Made by a program: the position numbers and the translations under genes. DNA of 58,084 nt, from NCBI GenBank assembly GCA_021778635.1, contig JAJYCD010000010.1, positions 1 through 58,084 on the forward strand, in the 5' to 3' direction. The notes beneath the pieces were generated by a model, which was given only the letters and a program-made list of their open reading frames with translations, was not told the origin of the DNA and ran no database searches. Below, piece by piece: positions 55,010 through 58,084 of this stretch (its first letter is position 1; each line of letters opens with the position of its first letter). Source of the stretch: Actinomycetes bacterium (GTDB lineage Bacteria > Actinomycetota > Actinomycetes > Actinomycetales > Cellulomonadaceae).

Positions 55010-55615
55010 GTGACAGGTCACGACGTCCGGTCCGGCGGCGCCTCCGCGGCCTCTGACGTCGCAGCCTCGGTGCGGGCCGCTCCTGCGCGGCTCGGCGCGG
55101 TCCGCCTCGTGTGCATCGATGGTCCCGCCGGGTCGGGGAAGACGACGTTCGCCGACCCTCTCGGAGCAGAGCTCGGTGCGCAGGTGCTTCACATGGACGA
55201 CCTGTACGAGGGGTGGTCCGGGCTCGCCGCCGCGTGGCGACGACTGGCGGGTTGGGTCCTCGAGCCGCTGGCGCACGGCGAGCCGGGTCGGTACCGACGG
55301 TACGACTGGGCGGTGGGCGAGTTCGCCGAGTGGCACGACGTCCCTGTCGCGCCTGTGCTGGTGGTCGAAGGCTGCGGGAGCGCCCCGCGCGCGCTCGACG
55401 CCTGGGCGAGCCTCGTGGTCTGGGTGGAGGCGCCGCGGGAGACGCGCGTCGCGCGGGGCGTCGCGCGCGACGGCGCCGCCGTGCTGGCGCACTGGATCCC
55501 CTGGATGGCGCAGGAGGACGTCGTCTTCGCCGCCGAGGGGACCCGTGACCGGGCCGACGTCACCGTGGACGGGTTCGGCCGGGTCGTCGGCCGACGGATG
55601 GACGCGTCGCGATGA
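55010..55615 (+). CDS. uridine kinase-like P-loop protein
   Basis: A 201-residue P-loop protein resembling small uridine kinase-like proteins. The Walker A motif GPAGSGKTT starts at residue 38, followed by the acidic MDDLYEGWSGL near 62 and the LVVEGCGSAPRAL strand where uridine kinases bind substrate. RGVARDG suggests a lid. The actual substrate is not known. The GTG start lies 4 bp after argH and the stop overlaps the next ATG (ATGA), so it may be transcribed with the arg operon. Confidence 0.78.
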   Translation: MTGHDVRSGGASAASDVAASVRAAPARLGAVRLVCIDGPAGSGKTTFADPLGAELGAQVLHMDDLYEGWSGLAAAWRRLAGWVLEPLAHGEPGRYRRYDWAVGEFAEWHDVPVAPVLVVEGCGSAPRALDAWASLVVWVEAPRETRVARGVARDGAAVLAHWIPWMAQEDVVFAAEGTRDRADVTVDGFGRVVGRRMDASR

Positions 55616-56361
55616 CCGGGTCGAGCCCGTCGCCCGTCTGGTTCGAGCGTGAGGTCACGGCGGTGGCGCGCGACCTGCTCGGGGCGGAGCTGACGACGTT
55701 CACTCCCGACGGCGCGGTGACCGTCCGGATCACCGAGGTCGAAGCCTATGGCGGGCTGATCGACCCCGGCTCCCACGCCTTCCGCGGCCGGACGCGACGC
55801 AACGCGGTGATGTTCGACGAGCCCGGTCACCTGTACGTCTACCGTCACCTCGGCCTGCACCACTGCATGAACATCGTCGTCGGCCCGCGTGGCACGGCGG
55901 CTGCCGTGCTGCTCCGTGCCGGCGAGGTCGTCGACGGGAAGGACCTCGCTCTCGCACGCCGGACGGCCTCGGGGGTCGTGCGCACCGACGTCGACCTCGC
56001 CCGGGGGCCCGCTCGCCTCGCGGTTGCGCTCGGCGTCGACCTCACGTGGTACGGCCGCAGCCTGCTGGACGGTGACGCGCTGGCCCTGCGGGTGACGCCG
56101 GCAGGAGCAGGGTCCGGTCCGGCGCGCACCGAAGCCGTACCTGATCCACGGGTAGTTGGGGCTCCGGTCATCGAGAGCGGATCGCGGGTCGGCGTCAGTG
56201 GTGAGGGTGGTGATGCGGAGCGCTTCCCGTGGCGGTTCTGGCTGGCGGGCGACCGCACGGTGTCTGCGTATCGCCCGGCGGCCCAGCGCCGGACGGCGTT
56301 CAGGGCCGCTGCTGCTTCGCGGCACAATGGCGCCACACCTGTTCTGAAGGAGAAGCCGTGA
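55612..56361 (+). CDS. DNA-3-methyladenine glycosylase (AAG/MPG family)
   Basis: Base-excision repair glycosylase that removes alkylated purines. The 249-residue product has VARDLLGAEL, the catalytic ITEVEAYGG motif (E44 as the water-activating glutamate), DPGSHAFRGRTRRNAVMF, YVYRHLGLHHCMNIV and LLRAGEVVDG, matching the AAG fold. The C-terminal ~40 residues run into the tyrS leader and overlap its GTG by 4 bp (GTGA). The ATG overlaps the kinase stop. Confidence 0.9.
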   Translation: MTGSSPSPVWFEREVTAVARDLLGAELTTFTPDGAVTVRITEVEAYGGLIDPGSHAFRGRTRRNAVMFDEPGHLYVYRHLGLHHCMNIVVGPRGTAAAVLLRAGEVVDGKDLALARRTASGVVRTDVDLARGPARLAVALGVDLTWYGRSLLDGDALALRVTPAGAGSGPARTEAVPDPRVVGAPVIESGSRVGVSGEGGDAERFPWRFWLAGDRTVSAYRPAAQRRTAFRAAAASRHNGATPVLKEKP

Positions 56362-57620
56362 TCGACATCCTCGAGGACCTTCGTTGGCGCGGGCTGGTCG
56401 CCCAGTCGACGGACGAGACCGCGCTGCGCGAGGCGGTGGCCGCGGGACCGATCACCCTGTACTGCGGGTTCGACCCGACGGCGCCGAGTCTGCACATCGG
56501 CAACCTGGTCCAGATCCTGACGGTCCGCCGGCTCCAGCTGGCCGGCCACCGCCCGCTCGCGCTGGTCGGTGGCGCGACGGGTCTCATCGGTGACCCGAAG
56601 ATGACCGGGGAACGCACGCTGAACCAGCCGGACGTCGTCGCCGGATGGGTTGAGCGGATCCGCCGCCAGATCGAGCCCCTCCTGGACTTCGACGGTCCGG
56701 CTGCCGCGGTGATGGTCAACAACCTCGAGTGGACGGCGCCGATGTCGGCGATCGACTTCCTCCGCGATGTCGGCAAGCACTACCGGCTCGGGACGATGCT
56801 CGCCAAGGACACGGTGGCGCGTCGGCTCAACAGCGACCAGGGCATCAGCTTCACGGAGTTCAGCTACCAGATCCTGCAGGGCATGGACTACCTCGAGCTG
56901 CATCGGCGCTACGGGGCGACGCTCCAGACCGGGGGGAACGATCAGTGGGGCAACCTGTTGTCCGGCGTGGAGCTGATCCGCAAGGTGGCGCGGTCGCAGG
57001 TGCACGCCCTCACCACGCCCCTGATCACGAAGGCCGACGGCACGAAGTTCGGCAAGACCGAGACCGGGACCGTCTGGCTCGATCCGGACCTGACGAGCCC
57101 CTACGCGTTCTACCAGTTCTGGCTCAATGCCGACGACGCCGACGTGGTCGGCTACCTCAAGGTGTTCACCTTCCGAACCCACGACGAGATCCGAGCGCTC
57201 GAGCGGGCGCTGGCCGAGCGGCCCGCGGCCCGCGAGGCGCAGCGCGCACTCGCGGGAGACGTCACGACCCTGGTGCACGGGGCCCGTGCGACCGCCAACG
57301 TGGTGGCCGCCAGCCAGGCGCTGTTCGGCCGAGGGAACCTGACCGACGTCGACGAGCCGACGGTCTCGGCTGCCTTCGCCGAGCTCCCGCGTGCGCACGG
57401 CGCGGTCGGCGACCTGGTCGTCGACCTCATGGCGGCCAGCGGCCTCGTGACGTCCAAGGGCGCGGCCCGTCGCGCACTTGCCGACGGCGGCGTGTACCTC
57501 AACAACGTCAAGGTCATGGACGAGGGCGTGCAGCTGCGCCGCGAGAACCTGATCCATGGCCGGTGGGCCCTCCTCCGCCGGGGCAAGAGGACGCTCGCTG
57601 TCGTCGACGTCGGCGCATGA
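56358..57620 (+). CDS. tyrS: tyrosyl-tRNA synthetase
   Basis: Class I synthetase that charges tRNA-Tyr. The 420-residue product has the HIGH-type motif HIGN at 46-49, YQILQGMDYLELHRRYG and GGNDQWGNLLSG in the tyrosine site, the KMSKS-type KFGKT at 230-234, and a C-terminal S4 domain (SGLVTSKGAARRALADGGVY). GAAGGAGA precedes the GTG. CACAAT (56323-56328), inside the glycosylase gene, may be a dedicated -10. It is the last gene before the rRNA operon. Confidence 0.95.
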   Translation: MIDILEDLRWRGLVAQSTDETALREAVAAGPITLYCGFDPTAPSLHIGNLVQILTVRRLQLAGHRPLALVGGATGLIGDPKMTGERTLNQPDVVAGWVERIRRQIEPLLDFDGPAAAVMVNNLEWTAPMSAIDFLRDVGKHYRLGTMLAKDTVARRLNSDQGISFTEFSYQILQGMDYLELHRRYGATLQTGGNDQWGNLLSGVELIRKVARSQVHALTTPLITKADGTKFGKTETGTVWLDPDLTSPYAFYQFWLNADDADVVGYLKVFTFRTHDEIRALERALAERPAAREAQRALAGDVTTLVHGARATANVVAASQALFGRGNLTDVDEPTVSAAFAELPRAHGAVGDLVVDLMAASGLVTSKGAARRALADGGVYLNNVKVMDEGVQLRRENLIHGRWALLRRGKRTLAVVDVGA

Positions 57621-57639
57621 CGGGCGGAAGGCCTGCGAT

Positions 57640-57668
57640 TTGACGCTGCCTGACCTCGCCCGTAGTGT
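57640..57668 (+). promoter_or_regulatory. rRNA operon promoter P1
   Basis: TTGACG (57640-57645) and TAGTGT (57663-57668) are separated by exactly 17 bp, about 20 bp after the tyrS stop. It is the best consensus promoter in the window and points to the rRNA operon that begins past the edge. Confidence 0.75.
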
Positions 57669-57737
57669 TCTCGATGTCGCCCGGCAGGGAGGAACAGACA
57701 CCGGAAGCGCTCAGCGCTGAAGGATGGCTGGTCCCGC

Positions 57738-57749
57738 GGGTGGCCACCC
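57738..57749. promoter_or_regulatory. 12-bp palindrome between the rRNA promoters
   Basis: GGGTGGCCACCC is a perfect 12-bp palindrome between P1 and P2. It may be a regulator site or a chance GC-rich palindrome. Confidence 0.3.
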
Positions 57750-57830
57750 CCTGTAACGAGAGTCTGGCGCATCTGCGCCCGGACGAGCGTGCGGGGTGCA
57801 CTCAGGCCGGTCAGGCCGCCTCGCGGCGGA

Positions 57831-57860
57831 TTCGACTAGCGCCAGGAGTGCGAGTACTGT
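57831..57860 (+). promoter_or_regulatory. rRNA operon promoter P2
   Basis: TTCGAC (57831-57836) and TACTGT (57855-57860) are 18 bp apart. A second, weaker promoter nearer the 16S gene is common for rRNA operons. Confidence 0.55.
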
Positions 57861-58084
57861 AGTGAAGCCCCGCCAGAGAGCCAGAAGGCTGATGACGGTG
57901 CGCGTCGGATCTTTGAGAACTCAACAGTGTGCCAAGTAGTTGATGCCAATTGCTTGCTCTTCTTGCGTGTGCTTCGTGTTGTGCGGGGTGTGTGTGGGGG
58001 GAGTGGGTGTTGGTTTGGGGTGTGCTTGTCCATGTTGTGGATGGGTGCACTTCTTGCCAGATTGAATGGTCTCCTGGGGTTGTT
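57861..58084 (+). promoter_or_regulatory. rRNA operon leader, upstream of 16S rRNA
   Basis: The sequence CTTTGAGAACTCAACAGTG (57911-57929) is the kind seen in actinobacterial rRNA leaders before 16S, where it takes part in antitermination and processing. From about 57950 the sequence becomes G/T-rich and less GC-biased, unlike any coding part of the window. The 16S gene itself is not reached; the window stops just before its expected start. Confidence 0.7.

Overview
The window is very GC-rich, gene-dense DNA with frequent GTG starts, 1-4 bp start/stop overlaps and TAnnnT -10 boxes, which points to an actinobacterium. The order mraZ-rsmH-ftsL-ftsI-murE-murF-mraY-murD-ftsW-murG-murC-ftsQ-ftsZ-pgeF-sepF-yggT-divIVA, the priA-type isomerase, the proline/alanine-rich tail on IF3 and the look of the proteins suggest Micrococcales, probably near Cellulomonas. 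This placement is inferred from memory of the families; no search was run. Almost everything is chromosomal housekeeping. I see no transposase, integrase, CRISPR array or tRNA.

Layout: (1) 1-15.2 kb is the division and cell wall (dcw) cluster, opened by a promoter carrying three MraZ-type boxes. (2) 15.2-19.1 kb holds ftsZ, pgeF, sepF, a YggT protein and divIVA; the ylmE/yggS gene usually found between pgeF and sepF is absent. (3) 19.2-25.0 kb holds a DksA/TraR zinc-finger protein, lspA, rluD and dnaE. (4) 25.0-26.9 kb is a looser stretch with a 540-bp gene-poor gap, an aldo/keto reductase and a small S4 RNA-binding protein. (5) 26.9-35.1 kb holds histidine genes (hisD, hisC, hisB, an unknown gene, hisH, priA) split by an antisense recQ-type helicase with a phosphoribosyltransferase-like C-terminus, then an SseB-like gene. 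(6) 35.1-38.4 kb holds a GerW/YtfJ protein, a lipoprotein serine protease with a membrane coiled-coil partner, and an MFS transporter. (7) 38.5-45.1 kb is the infC-rpmI-rplT translation operon with a long leader, an attenuator-like hairpin and an AUC start for infC, then a SpoU methyltransferase and pheS-pheT. (8) 45.2-55.0 kb holds a quinone oxidoreductase diverging from a complete argC-J-B-D-F-R-G-H cluster with an ArgR-like box over the argC promoter. (9) 55.0-58.1 kb holds a P-loop kinase, a 3-methyladenine glycosylase, tyrS and the start of an rRNA operon (two promoters plus leader). The 16S gene lies just beyond the edge.

Two patterns run across the window. First, about ten transcription units (murE, dnaE, hisD, recQ, hisC, hisH, the coiled-coil gene, argC and, with weaker boxes, the AKR and S4 genes) have a -10 hexamer ending 6-7 nt before the start codon, so they are predicted to make leaderless mRNAs. 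Second, three unrelated genes (dnaE, the AKR gene, pheT) end inside short tandem repeats whose first unit contains the stop codon (25 bp x3, 17 bp x5, 18 bp x6), and further short repeats sit inside ftsI, the unknown his-cluster gene and argB. I found no clearly new multi-gene system; the stop-codon repeats and the RecQ-phosphoribosyltransferase fusion are the most unusual things here.
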